Source: Asparagopsis taxiformis
Lineage: Eukaryota; Rhodophyta; Florideophyceae; Bonnemaisoniales; Bonnemaisoniaceae
NCBI GenBank assembly: GCA_030407315.1
Contig: JALQPE010000912.1
Span: 1-31,146, forward strand
Reading direction: 5' to 3'
DNA: 31,146 bases
Shown here piece by piece: positions 31,016 through 31,146 of this stretch. The notes below the pieces were generated by a model. That model was given only the letters and a program-made list of their open reading frames with translations, made no database searches and was not told the DNA's origin. The first letter of the stretch is position 1, and every line of letters begins with the position of its first letter. Made by a program: the position numbers and the translations under genes.

Positions 31016-31146
31016 CGCAATGCTTGATACTGCAAGATGAGTTCTCGCTCACTTAATCTGTCCCTCAACAATTCGGTCAAGAGCCCCATCTCGCCGCCTC
31101 TTGTCCACACTCGCCCGACAGAAATGAATTGATTACTTCTTACAAT

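Overview
The window looks like nuclear DNA of a eukaryote, in a gene-poor region dominated by mobile elements and satellites. It has a CACTA/Tnp2-type transposase ORF, a eukaryotic-style AATAAA just after that gene's stop, foldback elements, minisatellites and a decayed STAND (NB-ARC-like) ATPase. There are no bacterial operons or ribosome-binding sites. I cannot name the organism. A macroalga such as a red alga would fit, but that is only an impression.

Layout. (1) Positions 1-10,892 hold two related minus-strand genes for proteins with a ParB/Srx-like nuclease domain (ParB-A, about 4914 down to 1293; ParB-B, 9614 down to about 6364). Both are broken into successive reading frames. Four clusters of perfect and near-perfect palindromes flank them (471-823, 5120-5438, 5970-6207, 10350-10892), built from a 37-bp palindrome (13 copies) that alternates with a second, longer palindrome. 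(2) Positions 11,014-14,817 hold one intact 1267-codon transposase ORF on the minus strand, with recognisable DDE-type motifs. (3) Positions 14,922-22,253 form a 7.3-kb foldback: two inverted arms of 2.4-2.7 kb, almost identical near the centre and more diverged outside, each with a 35-bp tandem array (19 units left, 11 right). They surround a 2.2-kb centre with one unrecognised 283-codon ORF and many small hairpins. The right arm is joined directly to an internally deleted ParB-like gene fragment. (4) Positions 22,560-28,760 are a patchwork of diverged satellites, many with short palindromic cores, and one weak ORF. (5) From about 29,640 a P-loop ATPase remnant with its motifs in three frames lies on the plus strand, and a small unknown ORF sits on the minus strand near the right end.

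How the parts may work together. Only the transposase is intact, so it is the best candidate for moving the nearby non-autonomous elements, but nothing here proves that its ends match theirs. The most unusual pattern is ParB-like genes bracketed on both sides by arrays of perfect palindromes. ParB-family proteins are known to bind palindromic sites, so a protein-plus-site selfish system is a testable idea, not a conclusion. In the ParB-like genes, damage is mostly frameshifts rather than stops. The transposase stays open for 3.8 kb, so general sequence error is not the simplest explanation, although local error is not excluded.
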